DNA of 64,000 bases from Adiantum capillus-veneris (lineage: Eukaryota; Streptophyta; Polypodiopsida; Polypodiales; Pteridaceae), in the NCBI GenBank assembly GCA_014529385.2, contig CM043960.1, forward strand, positions 124,475,543-124,539,542, read 5' to 3'. The notes under the pieces are model-generated. The model did no database searches, was not told the DNA's origin, and was given only the letters and a program-made list of their open reading frames with translations. Below are positions 21,480 through 33,447 of the stretch, in pieces. A program made the translations under genes and the position numbers. Within the stretch, counting starts at the first letter, position 1, and each line of letters starts with the position of its first letter.

Positions 21480-23745
21480 TTTTCAATTGATACAAAGAGA
21501 GGGATTCTCTCGAGATGCAATGACAATTATCTGCACCCTGAAAGCCTCTAGCCTTACTGAAGAACTTCATAAAATTTACGATCAGATTTACTAGTCAAGG
21601 CTAATGGACAAACATGTCGAGCTTGGAAATGCATTGGTCAAGAGTTGTTGGAAAGAGCATATTGTGCTTGGCAATGCAGGTTGATATGTATTCCAAATGT
21701 GGTGCCTTTACAAAACCACAAGAAGTTCTTGACAAAGTTTATGTCCAAAATGTTCTCTCTTGTAATGTGTTTATCATAGGATATGCCCAACATTGTTGTG
21801 GCAAGAAAACTCTATGTTGTTCAAGGATAGCGGTCTTATACAAGATTCATAGCCATACGGTCTCTGATGTGGTCTTGCATGCAGATGCCATTCATAGATG
21901 TGGTGGATATTGGATACAAAGTGAGAGTTCCTTGCCTAAAGAAGGTTCTTGGAATGCACTTAAAGGAAGGTGTGTCTGCAAGAAAATATAATTTGGATTT
22001 AAAAAAAAATTGGACTTATTTGGTTGGATGCAAGAAAAGGGAACCTCTGCAAATGCAAGCAGTATTGCTAGTATGCTCAATGCATGTGGTCATTGAGATC
22101 TAGTCTCACTGGATGCAGATGGAAGGCATCTCTTTAGATTCAATCACCTATGCTTGCAACTTAAAAGCCTCTAGACTTATGCAAGACCTTCAAATGGGCG
22201 AGAAAATTTAACGTGAGATTACTAGTTAGGGGTTGTTGGAGAAGCATGTTGTACTTTGCAATGTGTTGGTCAATATAGATGACAAATGTGGTACCCTTAT
22301 GAAAGCACAAGAAGTTTTTGATAACCTTTCTATCAAAATGTTGTTTCTTGGAACGCGTTCATTGCAAGATATGCCCAATATGGTTGTGGCAAGGAGTCTC
22401 TATGTTGTTTTCACCATATGCAAAAAGAAGGCCCCTCTCTAGCTCCAATGGGCTCTGTGAACCTTGCAAGTGTCTGGAAAAAACTCTCTCCAAATTCAAT
22501 CACCTATGCTTGCAGCTTGAAGGCCTATGACCTTAAAGGAATGTTTGATTCACATGGGTTAGATAATTTGTGATGAGATTGCTAGTTGGGGGCTACTCTA
22601 GAAACATTATATGCTTGGAAATGCATAGATCAATATGTATGCCAAATGTGGTGCCCTTAGGAAATCACGAAGAGTTATTGATGAGGTCTTTGGCTCAAAT
22701 GTCATCTTTTGGAACGTGTTGATTGAAAAGTAAGTCCAGCATGGCTGTTTCAAGAAAGTTATAAGGTTTTTTCACCAGATGTGGAGGGAAGGTAGCTCTT
22801 TAATCTATGTTGTAGACATAAGAAATGCCCATCATAACAATGGCAAGGAATCTCTAGGCTATTTAACCAGATGCAAAGCGAAAACCCTCATTCAAAAATG
22901 TTGTCTCTTGGAATGTGTTGCTTGCAAAATATGCCTAACGTTGTTGTTGCAAGAAGGCTCTATGTTGTTTTCATGGGAGACGTTCACATAGGTGAGAGAA
23001 TTCACCATGAAATTCTCAGAGGATATTATACATAGATGACATGCTTGGTGGTTCTTTGGAAATATGTTTTGGCATATGTGGGTGCCTTACAAAAGCACAA
23101 GAAGTGGTTGATGAGTTTCTTGTCCAAAAGGTCATCTCTTGGAATGTGTTGATTCCAAGATATGCCCAGCATGCTTGTGGCAAGGAAGTTCTAGGCTTTG
23201 TTTAACAAGATAAGAAGTAAGGGGTTTAGACCAGATGAATTCTAGCCTAGAACACTTATATGAGGATATGGATAGTTTCGGTTGTACGAGGAACCTCCAA
23301 ATTGTTTTTATTGGATACAACACAAGCCAATCTCTCGAACTACAATCTATTTTCTTAGTGTAATTGATGCATGTAGTCCATTAGGTCTAATGGATGCAAC
23401 ACGAGGCACTCTCCCAAACTACAGTCTATTTTGTGTAATCAATGCATGTAGTCACTTAGGTCTATTGGATGAGAGCCAAATGCTTTTGGGTAAGCTTAAA
23501 AGATTGTCCTAAGACTGTGAGATAAATGTAATGTTGCGGCTTCTGTTGATGAGGTGACACACAAATTTGAGTTCATGTCAACAATGTTGTTGGGTCGGTG
23601 ATGCACCTTGAAACCCTGTGGCATTATGCAAGACCTTGACATGGGTAAAATATTTCTTGAGATTTCTATTCACGGGTTGTTACATAAGTAGATTGTGCTT
23701 GGCAATGTGCTAGTTGACATGTGTGTTAAATGTCGTGTTGTGTCA
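21480..23745 (+). pseudogene. PLS-type pentatricopeptide repeat (PPR) pseudogene
   Basis: Successive plus-strand frames spell PPR motifs of the P-L-S type, broken by many stops and frameshifts. Examples are VDMYSKCGAFTKPQEVLDK then NVFIIGYAQHCCGK (21680-21810), SLDSITYACNLKASRL and DKCGTLMKAQEVFDNL (22120-22330), KCGALRKSRRVIDEV (22640-22700), and the motif end CVINACSHLGLLDESQ (23430-23480), with another partial repeat DMGKIFLEISIHGLL near 23640-23690. Intact PLS proteins bind organellar RNA and act in editing or splicing. No complete frame, E/DYW domain or start remains, so this is a dead copy. Internal duplication is also seen: the ID/NACS..GL block occurs twice in tandem at 23350-23480. 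Confidence 0.75.
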
Positions 23746-23930
23746 GAAGTGATCCATTGTTGGGACCTTTGATCTAGTGTTTGATGAGCTCGACACTACC
23801 TCTTCTCTTCTGGTATGGTAAGGTCATGCCATGTCAGAAGTGATCCAATGTTGGGCCCTTTGATCTTTGATCTTTGATCAGCTCAAAACTACTTCTTCTC
23901 TTTTTATCCTGTCGGGTCATGCCATGTCAC
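23737..23930. repeat. ~95-bp imperfect tandem duplication
   Basis: Two adjacent copies, each from GTCAGAAGTGATCCA to GGTCATGCCAT (about 23738-23832 and 23833-23929), with several substitutions and a short GATCTTT expansion in the second copy. It directly follows the PPR remnant. Confidence 0.8.
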
Positions 23931-24250
23931 CACGTTGCGAGTTGATTTTCACATCGTGAAGCTTTAAAATTGTGATGCTCTTCTTGGCATGCCTTAGCAT
24001 GACAAGGTAGATGCACATGTTTAAAGATAGGATCATCACATTTCAAATCCATGACTAACCAGTTTCTTTGAAAGACTTTTCCACCAATCTTTCCATTGTT
24101 AATACGTACTTTTGAAAGCACTCAAAGTTTTTAAATTGAAAGTTTAAGGTTTAATACCATTGCAATATATCAACCTATGCTGCACGTTTTTATCAATCTG
24201 TCTTAGATGCTCTTTCTTGACCCACAAAAGTAGTCCCTCTTAAACCGCTT
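23931..24250. other. Nothing recognised
   Basis: AT-rich sequence with no motif that I can assign. It may contain the left part of the copia D 3' LTR, whose outer end I cannot fix. Confidence 0.35.
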
Positions 24251-24484
24251 GAGATACAATTATGACTTTGTTTAGACCCGGCTTATGATGGGTGTGCGGT
24301 GCGGAGTGTGCAAGTGTGAGTGCTTGGGTGCAATTTAGTGCAGCATAGACACGATATGGTGGAGCTCTTGATGAGAGGAATTATCTCACCACTCCTTATT
24401 CTATTGCTATATCCAAAGAACAAAGGGTTAGTGGTTGGTGATGGGCGGTGGGCAGTAGTCGACCAATTAGCCTAGACCCTAACA
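24251..24484 (-). repeat. Copia D 3' LTR (outer border uncertain)
   Basis: The inner end is clear: on the minus strand a purine tract AAGTGGGAGAT (24485-24495) is followed by TGTTAGGGTCTAGGC, the start of an LTR. The outer end is not defined because no second LTR copy is in the window. Confidence 0.55.
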
Positions 24485-24519
24485 ATCTCCCACTTAAAGG
24501 CCAACATGGCCCAAGTGGC

Positions 24520-25331
24520 TATAAGTGTAATGGTTAGTATGTACAACTATACAAGTGTGAAGCATGACCATAGCTTCACCCTACACCCATCCTCTCTATG
24601 CAATGTGCAAACCACTCTGAAGATAGACTCTTTGTCAAAAAAAAAATTGGGTTCTCATCCATGTGTACTTTGGCTAACTCAATGTGTTTGCGAGCCAAAA
24701 TATCCCGTATCACATGATACCTAGCCTTGATGCACGTTTTGATTTGGAATGAAACACAAGATTCTTTGCTAACGCAATCGCACTCTAGCTGTCACAATGT
24801 AACACTAGAGTCTGATGTATACCAGGGTCTCCCAATAGACAAGATAACCACACACCTTGTTAGCACTGGAAACTGCAACATACTCAGCCTCACTGGTGGA
24901 AGACAAAATGAAATTTTGGAGACACAATCTGCAAGAGAATGCCGCTTCAACAATAAGAAAACATAGCCAGATGTGGATCTCGTAGTGTCCACACGGCCCG
25001 CATAATCAAAATCAGTGTATCCAACTATGAATGCATCATTGTTCCCAAACGTAAGCACTTTCTGGTTGAACCCTTGATGTATCTCAAGATATGCTTCATT
25101 GCATCCCAGTGCATTCTACCCAAGTTTGCCATATACCTGCTTACCACTCCCACTAAAAATATGTTTGGTTGTGTGCTAACCATGGCGAACATGAGATTGC
25201 CAACTCTCAAAGAATATGGCACCTTTTCCATCTTTTCCTTTTTAGCATTCGATTTGGGGCAATCATTCTTGCTAGGTTTTACATATGTAGCCATTGGGGT
25301 ACTCAATGCTTTCCCCCCTTGCATGTTAAAA
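24520..25331 (-). pseudogene. Copia D RNase H and RT end
   Basis: Minus-strand copia pol in pieces. The frame from 25345 reads GGKALSTPMATYVKPSKNDC, then VPYSLRVGNLMFAMVSTQPN and HWDAMKHILRYIKGS, the RT to RNase H connection. The next frame reads VGYTDFDYAGRVDTTRSTSG and, after a shift, STSEAEYVAVSSANK, the RNase H core. The reading is cut at 25331 by the Tat-type gypsy element and resumes at 39926 on the far side. Confidence 0.8.
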
Positions 25332-26336
25332 GTTGGTGCAATCAAAGATGGTCGGTGCTATGAGTGATCATAGGCATGGGTATGCATGCTAGCAGGTGCA
25401 ATCTAGGATGCTTAAGCATGTGTGAAGGCCCAAGGCGGCTAGGGGTATATGGAGATGTATGCCTATGACTGTTTTCTAGACCAAAGGGGACCCTACATGG
25501 AACTAAACAGGCTAATGGATCTAGGTTTCTGAAGCACCAAGAATATGTGCCATGATGTAGTGTTTGGGGCACTTTCCAAGTCGGTCCAGACGGCTCCTCA
25601 AACAGAGCTACAAAGGGAAAGTTATGGCAGTTAGAAAGTGGGATGCTTTGTAGATCCTTGACGGGTTGAGCAAGTACAAATGAAGGGCTAGGGTAGATGT
25701 AAGTGGATAAACTCAAAGAGCTGGAATTATGGTGCACATCAATTTTTTGAGATCATTGGAGCCCATATGGGCAAGTTATGGCCAAATGAAGTTTTCAAGA
25801 AGGCCAGTTTTGGTGAGTTTTGACCACATTGGTAGGTATGCAAACAAGGAATATTTTTGGCCTTGCCAATGTTCCAAAGGTAAGTATGTGGTGTGAGGAG
25901 TCAGCCAAAATTGATGGCTTGTCAATCAAAGTCACGGTTGGCAAGATACAGTCAATTCAAGTTGGCAGGCAATCGCGGTAGAAGGGGATCATGTGTTTTT
26001 TCTCATTTTTTGGGTGTGCTGTTAAAGGCCACAAGGAAGTGGCAGGATCCAAGGGCATTGAGGCAGAAAACATGGGTTGTTAATGTGATTTTGCAAAAAT
26101 TCAATTGGATCATGCGGCAATAAATGGGGAGGGATCAAATGTGGTGTAAGGGAGAGATTTGTTTGAAAAAATTGTGAAGAATTTTTGAGGTGTTTTGGTG
26201 GGCAATGCACTAGTTGCTACCACATGGCACTAGAGAACATCCCACATGGGGAAACTAAACCATGGAGTGGGGGGTGTATATATTAAATGGCCACCACTCC
26301 ATTAGACACAAGTGAGGGGGGGTGGGGGGGGGGGGG

Positions 26337-26399
<63 letters not shown>

Positions 26400-27270
26400 C
26401 TTGGTGTTGGCTATGGCGCACTACACATGTGGCATTGTAGTTGGCGGCTCATGGCACTCGCGGGAAACGCTTGGCAGTGCTCGTGTTTGGTGATGGAACT
26501 AGTGGTGCCCGTGGGACGTGTACACATAGATGGGTGCCCACATGGCCCCCTCCCTTTTATTGACAAAGGTAAGTGGTGGGAGCACTAGCATCGAGTGTTG
26601 TTGGCTTGGCATGGAAAGAGTGCTTGGAGCACGAGAGGGCACCACCCTCAAAATTTCTAAGTGGGGCAAGCAAGTGGACCAATCAGGTGCGAGTTGCCAA
26701 ACTATGTAATGCACCTCTATAAAAGGCCTTAAAATACGTTTTTTGGGGGGTCTTTTTGAGAAAAAGAGAGAGTCCTTGATAGAAGGGTGTACTTGTCAAG
26801 CTAAGAGAAGTGTTTTTTAAGAGTGTATGGTGCTTATAAAGGCAAGAGTGTGTACTTTTGTCAAAGCCAGCCCTGTCTATGGCAGCATGAAGCTTTGTAA
26901 GTGTTTTTAATCAAGATTAGGCCCATATTTCCCCATTCTGGTGTCTTTTCCCGTCTCCCTCACTTTCCCTTGCTCCCATCTCATCCCATGGTGTTGACTG
27001 TGGAGGTCCATGCCCCCCGAACTGGAAGTGTCCGTGTGTACAGAGAGTGAGTGAGAGGTGTTGTGTGAGTTGGTGGTGCAAAAATGAACCATGTGGCGGG
27101 ATGATCTTGACAGTGGTGTGTGTATTGGGAAGTGTGCAAGCAAGGCCCTGCTAGTGTGAATTGTCTAAATTGGAAGGTGTTTCTAAGAGGACAAGGGTGT
27201 TGTGAATACCATGAGCTATATAGTGGTAGTTGTGTGCATTTTGGGTGTGTTCCCCATTCCCCCTCTTTTA
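25332..27270 (+). repeat. 5' LTR of Tat element E
   Basis: Matches 38047-39925 from GTTGG..AAAGATGGTC to TTCCCCATTC(C/T)CCCTCTT. It has a TATA-like TATATATTAAA at 26277-26287 and, some 50 bp downstream, a G-run (26315-26339) and (GA)28 (26340-26396). I cannot identify a convincing tRNA primer site just after 27270. Confidence 0.8.
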
Positions 27271-28480
27271 TCTTTTGGTGCTCCCATGGAGGAGGTGCAT
27301 TGATTCCTCAGGCCTTGGTTGTCAAAAAGAAACTACGAGTCTAAAGGCACTTAAACAGGATGTAAGTGAAGATTTTAATTTGTTTTTAGATCGTTTTGAA
27401 GCATGTTGGGCAGATTTAGCAATAGCCATGCAGTTGGCCAATGGCGGCATATTTCAAGCTAGATAAGTTCATGGTGTGCTTGCATCCAAGGTGCACAAAA
27501 AGGTGGATTTGACAACATGGAGAACTACAAAGGGGTAGTGGAAATTTCAAGGTTAAAAAATAGGAAGATGAAGAAGGAAATTGAGTAGGGGGTTTTGGGT
27601 TACCAGGTCGTAATTTCTACTCAAATCGCAAAGCTCTCGAGATGTTGTTCAAGAAGAGAATTGTAGGAATCAAGGTATGGCAGCTATTCCACAAAAATGG
27701 GTGCATAAAATCCAAGATTTATCAGAGCAGATGCAGGAGCTGTGACTAAGTGTGATGGAAAAGGGACAGCTAAGAGGAGGAAGAGGTAGAGCTAGGCAGT
27801 TGCCTAGCTGATGCTACATTGTGGAGAAGAGGGTCATTATGCGTCGAATTGTCCACATCCGCCTAGGGAGAGAGGAGGTATATACCGGTTGTTTGGCAGG
27901 GGCAGAGGGCAACGGCAGTTTAATGGTCAAAGAGAGCAGGGAATTGAAAATTCTATACTGCCAACTGCATTGCAGACCAAGGTGATGTCCCAGGGTCAAT
28001 ATCATTGGGGTAGACAAGCAAGACATGGATGTTCAAGATAACAAGAGGCAGAGAGGTGACAAGGAAACATAAACTAAATGGGAAACCAGAGCTTGCAAGG
28101 ATAAAGGTATATGAAGGTAGGGAACAACCGGAGACTAGCAAAAAAAGGAGGCATCGCAAAATCAAGCAGTCAGACTTCCATTTAGGGCATGGTCGTCTGG
28201 AATATGACATTAGAAAAAATATGAACCCTAAAAGGCCCTTCTAAAAGCAACCAATCACATTTCATTCAACAATAGGACATAAAAGGGGGGACATGGATAT
28301 CCCATATCTACGTACCTCAAAACTATATCATGTAACATATATATGGAAAGAGCTCGGCAATGCGATCCAAATACACTATTGTCCAATAAATTTGAAGTTA
28401 AAATTCTCAAGTTATGGCCATTCAAAAAATGTTAAATTTGGTGGGACCATGGCCACAAGCCCATTCTCAATTGGTGTAGA
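27271..28480 (+). pseudogene. Tat element E gag remnant
   Basis: Highly decayed gag. The best landmark is a zinc-knuckle-like HCGEEGHYASNCP at about 27815-27855, which keeps C, H and the last C of CX2CX4HX4C, while the first Cys position reads Met. Upstream, around 27350-27440, a frame reads EDFNLFLDRFEACW. Everything else is broken by stops. Confidence 0.55.
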
Positions 28481-29419
28481 GTGTATATTCCAAAAGCATC
28501 TTTGACCCTAAATGACCCTTTTGGGGTTCATATTTTCCCTAACGACCTAGTAAGTGATGTTCAAAATCAAAAGGCTAACATCACCTTTGGGCAATTGTTG
28601 GCATTGAATCCCAAGTTGAGAAGGCGGTGGTCTATGAGTGTGAGCACGAGGCTCCCAAGGGTTAAGGGTGATATGTGTGTTGTGCAAAACATGGCCTTGA
28701 TCGTAGGAAATCAAACAAATGTTCTTCCTCTTATTGATGCGATCATTGAAAAGAAGATGCAAGTGCAAGCATATATATATGGTGGAGCACGGGTTTGTGT
28801 TATGATTGAAGCGGCTATGAGAGATACAGGTGTCAAGGCAATGGCCAAGTCAAATGTACAAATGAGAATGGACAATCATGCTAAATTTAGGTTTTTGGGT
28901 GTGACACAAGACGTGAACGTGTCTCATTGACCTTCTTGTGAAGCGGGTGACAACACTTACCCTATTATCTTGGGGAAGCCATGGCTTGTGGCAATAGGGG
29001 CCAAACAGGATTGGGAGAGCAGGGTGTTTACCTTTCCCGATAAGGGGAAGGGGAGACAGATAGTACTAGACTTGAAGACCAAAGAGAGACGTTCCCATCC
29101 TATCACAACAAGAGGTGGAGATGATACATTGATAAGCTATGAGTACGAGACCAAGATGGCTTATGATGAGGGCTACACCAATAAAATAGGGGAAGAGGAG
29201 AGCGAGGATGATATGTTGAAGATTGGTGTTGATCTATTTGGGGTTACCATAGAGGAGCCTCCTATAAAAGAAGGTATGCAGCCTCATGTTCATGGCCTAG
29301 GTGCAGACAAAGTGGTTGATATGTTGAGTGAGGATCTGACTAAGCAGGAAAAAGAGGAGTATGTCCAAGTGCATGCCTCTTATCTTAATTTGTTTGCAAT
29401 GGAGTACAAGGATTTGTGA
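28481..29419 (+). pseudogene. Tat element E protease region
   Basis: Two frames. 28481-28930 holds a retropepsin-like stretch: NMALIVGNQTNVLPLIDAII followed by a degenerate active site (IYGGARVCVMIEAAM, with YGG for D-S/T-G). 28970-29419 begins with the flap-end motif GKPWLVAIGAKQDWES (family LGRPWL) and goes on as the acidic Pro-RT linker to FAMEYKDL. The protease would mature Gag-Pol; the missing Asp and the frameshift at about 28930 make it inactive. Confidence 0.65.
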
Positions 29420-29482
29420 GGGGCAAAAGGTGTGGAGCACAAAATAGTTCTTAAGGAGGAGTATAAGCCAAAGGCATAGGAA

Positions 29483-30175
29483 TTGAGAAGGTTGGGAGAG
29501 ATCCCAAAGGAAGCTCTTTGGCAAGAGATTAACAAGATTTTGGATGCGGGTATCATCTATCTTGTGAAGGATCTGGAGTGGGCTTCACCCGTTGTCATCA
29601 CTCCAAAGAAGAACGGGAAGTGGAGAGTGTGTGTCAATTACAAGCCATTGAATGCGCCTACCAAGTGGAATCACTATCCCTTTCCATTCCAGGATGAAAT
29701 ATTAAATTAGGTAGTAGGCCATGAGAGGTATTCCATTATGGATGGGTTTTCTGGGTAGTTCCAAATAGGTATTGCGCTTGAAGACCAATTGAACACGACA
29801 TTCATTTCTCCTTGGGGATGTCTTGTCTTCGTATTATGCCATTTGATTCAATGAATGTGCATGCCACTTTACAAGATTGGATGAACAGGGTATTTGGGTA
29901 GGTTTATCAAAGTGTTCATGGATAATATCGGGTGCTATAATTCTAGGTCGGAGCATCTGTCGAAGCTACAACTGTGTTTCAAAGGCTTGACAAAGAGGGT
30001 GGTCAAGTCAAACCTAAGAAATGCAAATTGGCCCAACCTGGAGCACGATTACTAGGTCATGTGGTGTTGCAAAATGGGTTAGAAGCTGATCTAGAGAAGG
30101 TCAAGGCTCTAGTGTTGATGGAGCCTCTCTCAAGTGCTCAAGGTTTGTCTTTGTTTATGCACACGCTAAAGTATT
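29483..30175 (+). pseudogene. Tat element E reverse transcriptase (broken)
   Basis: 29483-29710 carries the first RT blocks: EINKILDAGIIYLVKDLEWA then SPVVITPKKNGKWRVCVNYK. Stops follow, and near 29915-29945 a frame reads KVFMDNIGCYNS, in place of the catalytic FMDDI. 29974-30175 holds KPKKCKLAQPGARLLGHVV, the block that follows the thumb. It is cut at 30175 by copia C and continues at 35767. Confidence 0.75.
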
Positions 30176-30840
30176 TGTTAAGTATGGAGCCTGATTTACC
30201 CTTTGTAATTTTCTGTGGTAAAAGCGCACATTTGTAAGGCCCCCATTATGAGGAGAAGCCATCGTGCGTGAAGGAAAATCACTCACCGGAAACCAAAATT
30301 TTCACGGACAAGAATCAAGGGCAACTTTAAAGGCCTTGGGGGCGGAGGCCCCCGAGGCTTTTTTTCCGCCGGAATATTCTTTTTCGCCGGAATATTATGG
30401 CCGGACGGCGGCCGGAAAGTGGTTGGAAAACAACCGGTCGGTTGGTCGGTGGCCGGTAGTCAATGGCCGATGGCCGGTGGCCGAATTCAATGGCTGGTGG
30501 CCGAATTCAAAAGCGGACTTGTCTTCTCAAGGGCGGCCACACATGGGCGGATTGGAGGGTCCGATTTGGACTTATTCGCACAAGGACGGCTACACATGGC
30601 TGTCTCTCATAAGAGAGGGCAGCTCTTTTGGCCTATAAAAGGAGGCCATTTCTACACACATTTCATAGTGTGAAGTTGATGTAACAAGGTGAGTGTGAGG
30701 TGGTGAGAGTGAAGGAAGGCGGGAGCTCCATTAAGGGTATAATCCCTTTGTAAACTACTTCTTGTTTTGAAGTACTAAAGCCATTGAGTGGCTGCTTTCC
30801 CGTGGACGTAGCCCACATTGGGTGAACCACGTATATCGTG

Positions 30841-30913
<73 letters not shown>

Positions 30914-30997
30914 CTATAATCTCGTGTATGTAAATCTGTCTCTCTCCATTAAGTAATCTACTCAATTATCTATTTAGCTACGTCTTATTTCCTAACA
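30176..30997 (+). repeat. 5' LTR of copia C
   Basis: 822 bp, TGTTAAGTATGG...TTTCCTAACA. It has GGCCGGTGGCC-type repeats in U3 (30400-30500), a TATA box (30634-30640) and a (CT)33 tract (30845-30910). The 3' LTR has only (CT)8, which accounts for most of the length difference. Confidence 0.95.
30634..30640 (+). promoter_or_regulatory. TATA box of copia C 5' LTR
   Basis: CCTATAAAAGGAGG, a strong plant TATA context, repeated in every LTR of the family (35448-35454; minus strand 13184-13190 and 17339-17345). It would drive genomic RNA of the element. Confidence 0.75.
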
Positions 30998-30999
30998 AC

Positions 31000-31011
31000 T
31001 GGTATCAGAGC
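31000..31011 (+). other. Primer-binding site, initiator tRNA-Met
   Basis: TGGTATCAGAGC two bases after the 5' LTR end at 30997, complementary to the 3' end of initiator tRNA-Met. Confidence 0.95.
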
Positions 31012-31070
31012 AAGGTTTGCTCGTAGCTAAATTATCTCAAGGAAAGGATTCCTTGAATTGAGTGGGAGTT

Positions 31071-31502
31071 ATGGCAGAGGAAGGGAAGCTCAAGATTGAG
31101 AAGTTCAACGGCAAAAACTACCAACATTGGAAGATGCAAATTGAAGACTATCTCTACCAGAAGGACCTCTATTTGCCACTTGGCGGTCTTGCGAAGAAGC
31201 CCGCAACAATGGCAGATGAACCATGGATTGTCCTTGATGGAAAGGCACTGGGAACAATCCGGTTAAGCTTGGCGTCAACGGTGGCCTTCAATGTTTCGGA
31301 GATGAATACCACGGAGGACTTGATGAAGTCACTTGACGACTTCTACGAGAAACCATCGGCATCCAATAAGGTATTTCTTATGAAGCGCTTGTTCAATCTA
31401 AAGATGGTAGAGAATGGTTCAGTTGCAGAACACCTAAATGACTTTAACACAAACATAAGTCAACTTCGATCAGTGAAAATCAATTTCGATGACGAAGTGT
31501 GA
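31071..31502 (+). pseudogene. Copia C gag
   Basis: The natural start is the ATG at 31071 (MAEEGKLKIEKFNG); an in-frame GTG precedes it at 31062. The copia gag core is intact (FNGKNYQHWKMQIEDYLYQ; SASNKVFLMKRLFNLKM) up to a TGA after NFDDEV at 31500, where copia A reads CGA. This CGA-to-TGA change is a C-to-T transition at a CpG. The frame then continues after a second shift near 31590. Confidence 0.9.
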
Positions 31503-31593
31503 GCTCTCCTTATACTATCATCTCTACCGGATAGTTGGGACAGCCTTGTGATGGCTGTAAGTAATTCTATTTCTGGCACAAATACTCTTAAGT

Positions 31594-32427
31594 TTGATGA
31601 TGTTGTGGGTGTTCCTAAGCGAGGAAATACGAAAGAGAAGTACAGGAGAATCATCAAGTGCTACACTATCAGTGGAAACAAGAGGAAGGCCTAAGGAGAG
31701 GTTCAAAAACCAAAAGGGTCATGATCGCTCAAGGCGGAGCAAGTCACGCACAAAGTCAGTTCTTGAATGTTGGAACTGCGGCAAGAAGGGCCACGTCAAG
31801 AAGGATTGCTGGTCCAAGAAGAAGAAGGAGACAGAGTCTCAAGACAACAAGCCAACATCGGAGGCCAATGTGGCAGGTAAAGTAGAGCAAGATGCTCTAA
31901 TTCTCTCATTAGACAACGTGTCTAATTCCTGGATAGTAGATTCTGGGGCTTCATTCCATGCGACACCACACAAGCAACATTTCCAAGACTACACCAAAGG
32001 TAATTTTGGGTATGTATACTTGGGAGATGATGAAGCTTGTGAGATTGTCGGCAAAGGTACAGTTTCTATCAAAATTGCTAACGGAAATGAATGGAAGCTT
32101 AAAGATGTTAGGCATGTTCCTTCTCTTCGCAAAAATTTAATCTCTACAGGACAATTCGACGATGAAGGTCACAACATTGCATTCGTAAACAAACGGTGGA
32201 AGATCTCAAAGGGATCTTTGGTGGTTGCCAAGGGAGAAAAGGTCGGTACACTTTACTTGTGTACTGTTAGCACGCAACCTTCAGCTTGTGCAACAACCAC
32301 AGAAGTTGACAGTGCAGTGTGGCACTACCGGCTTGGGCATATGAGTGCCAAAGGAATGCAAATCCTTCAAACAAAGAAGCTTCTACCAGGTTTGAAAGAA
32401 GTGGACTTAGAGTTCTGTGAAGATTGA
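31594..32427 (+). pseudogene. Copia C zinc knuckle and protease
   Basis: 277 codons. Landmarks are SGESSSATLSV-type gag end, basic RSRRSKSRTKS, intact knuckle CWNCGKKGHVKKDC, protease WIVDSGASFHAT and the pre-integrase blocks LKDVRHVPSLRKNLIST and VWHYRLGHMSAKGM. It ends at TGA after LEFCED where copia A has Cys (TGT), another single-base lesion. Protease would cut the polyprotein inside virus-like particles. Confidence 0.9.
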
Positions 32428-32550
32428 GTTTATGGTAAACATAAGAGGGTAAAATTTCAAAAATCAGGAAATGAAAGAAAAAATAAAAAACTTGAGTTCG
32501 TTCATTCTAATGTTTGGGGTCCTGCAAGTACACCATCACTTGGTGGCTCA

Positions 32551-33447
32551 TTGTACTATGTAACATTCATAGACGATGCGACTAGAAAAACATGGGTTTA
32601 TGTCATGAAGAATAAATCCGATGTATTTTCCATATTTCAAAGGTGGAAAGCCTTTGTGGAGAATGAAACAGGTACCAAGGTTAAATGCCTCAGATCCGAC
32701 AATGGAGGCGAATATTGCACCCAAACTTTTGAAAGCTTTTGTGCTAGCAATGGCATTCGGGGGCAAAGGACAACCCCAAGGACACCTCAACAAAATGGGA
32801 TTTCGGAAAGGATGAATAGGACAATCATGGAACGAGCACGAAGCATGCGGCTACATGCAGGCCTACCGCTTGAGCTTTGGGCGGACGCTGTAAGTACGTC
32901 TGTGTACTTAATCCATCGGTCACCCTCAACGGCATTGGATGGGGGAGTTCCAAAAGAGGCATGGACAGGTAAACCGGTGAATTATGCATTTTTCAAAGTG
33001 TTTGGGTGTGAAGCTTTCATGCACATAGATAGAAGCCTAAGATCAAAGTTAGATGCAAAGTCCAAAAAGTGTTTCTTCAATGGCTATGGAGAAGGAGACT
33101 TTGGGTATCGCCTATGGAATCCTGAAGATGGTAAAATCTTAAGGAGTAAGGATGTAATTTTTAACGAACAAAATATGTACAAAGATTACTTGGAAAGAAA
33201 ACAAACAAAAGAAACAGGTGATGAGTACATGGAGCTTGAGGACGGTGAAGACTCAAGGACTGCAAACGGTGACAATGTGCAACAACGTCAACCAAATGAG
33301 GAGCCTCAACCTATTCCCCGAAGATCTACAAGAGCAAGTAGACCTCCAGAAAGGTTTGTTCCTTCCTTCAACCATCTCTTGGTCTCAGATTCTGGAGAGC
33401 CGGAATCATATGAAGAAGCTATGCAACATGAATCCAAAGAAGAATGA
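32551..33447 (+). pseudogene. Copia C integrase
   Basis: 298 open codons with an intact DDE triad: FIDDATRKTWVYVMKNKSD, LRSDNGGEYCTQTFESF and TPQQNGISERMNRTIME. It continues through the integrase C-terminus (FGCEAFMHIDRSLRSKL; GEGDFGYRLWNPEDG) into the RT linker. It ends because one G is missing at about 33446 compared with copia A (GAATGACG against GAATGGACG), a single-base frameshift just before RT. Confidence 0.92.
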
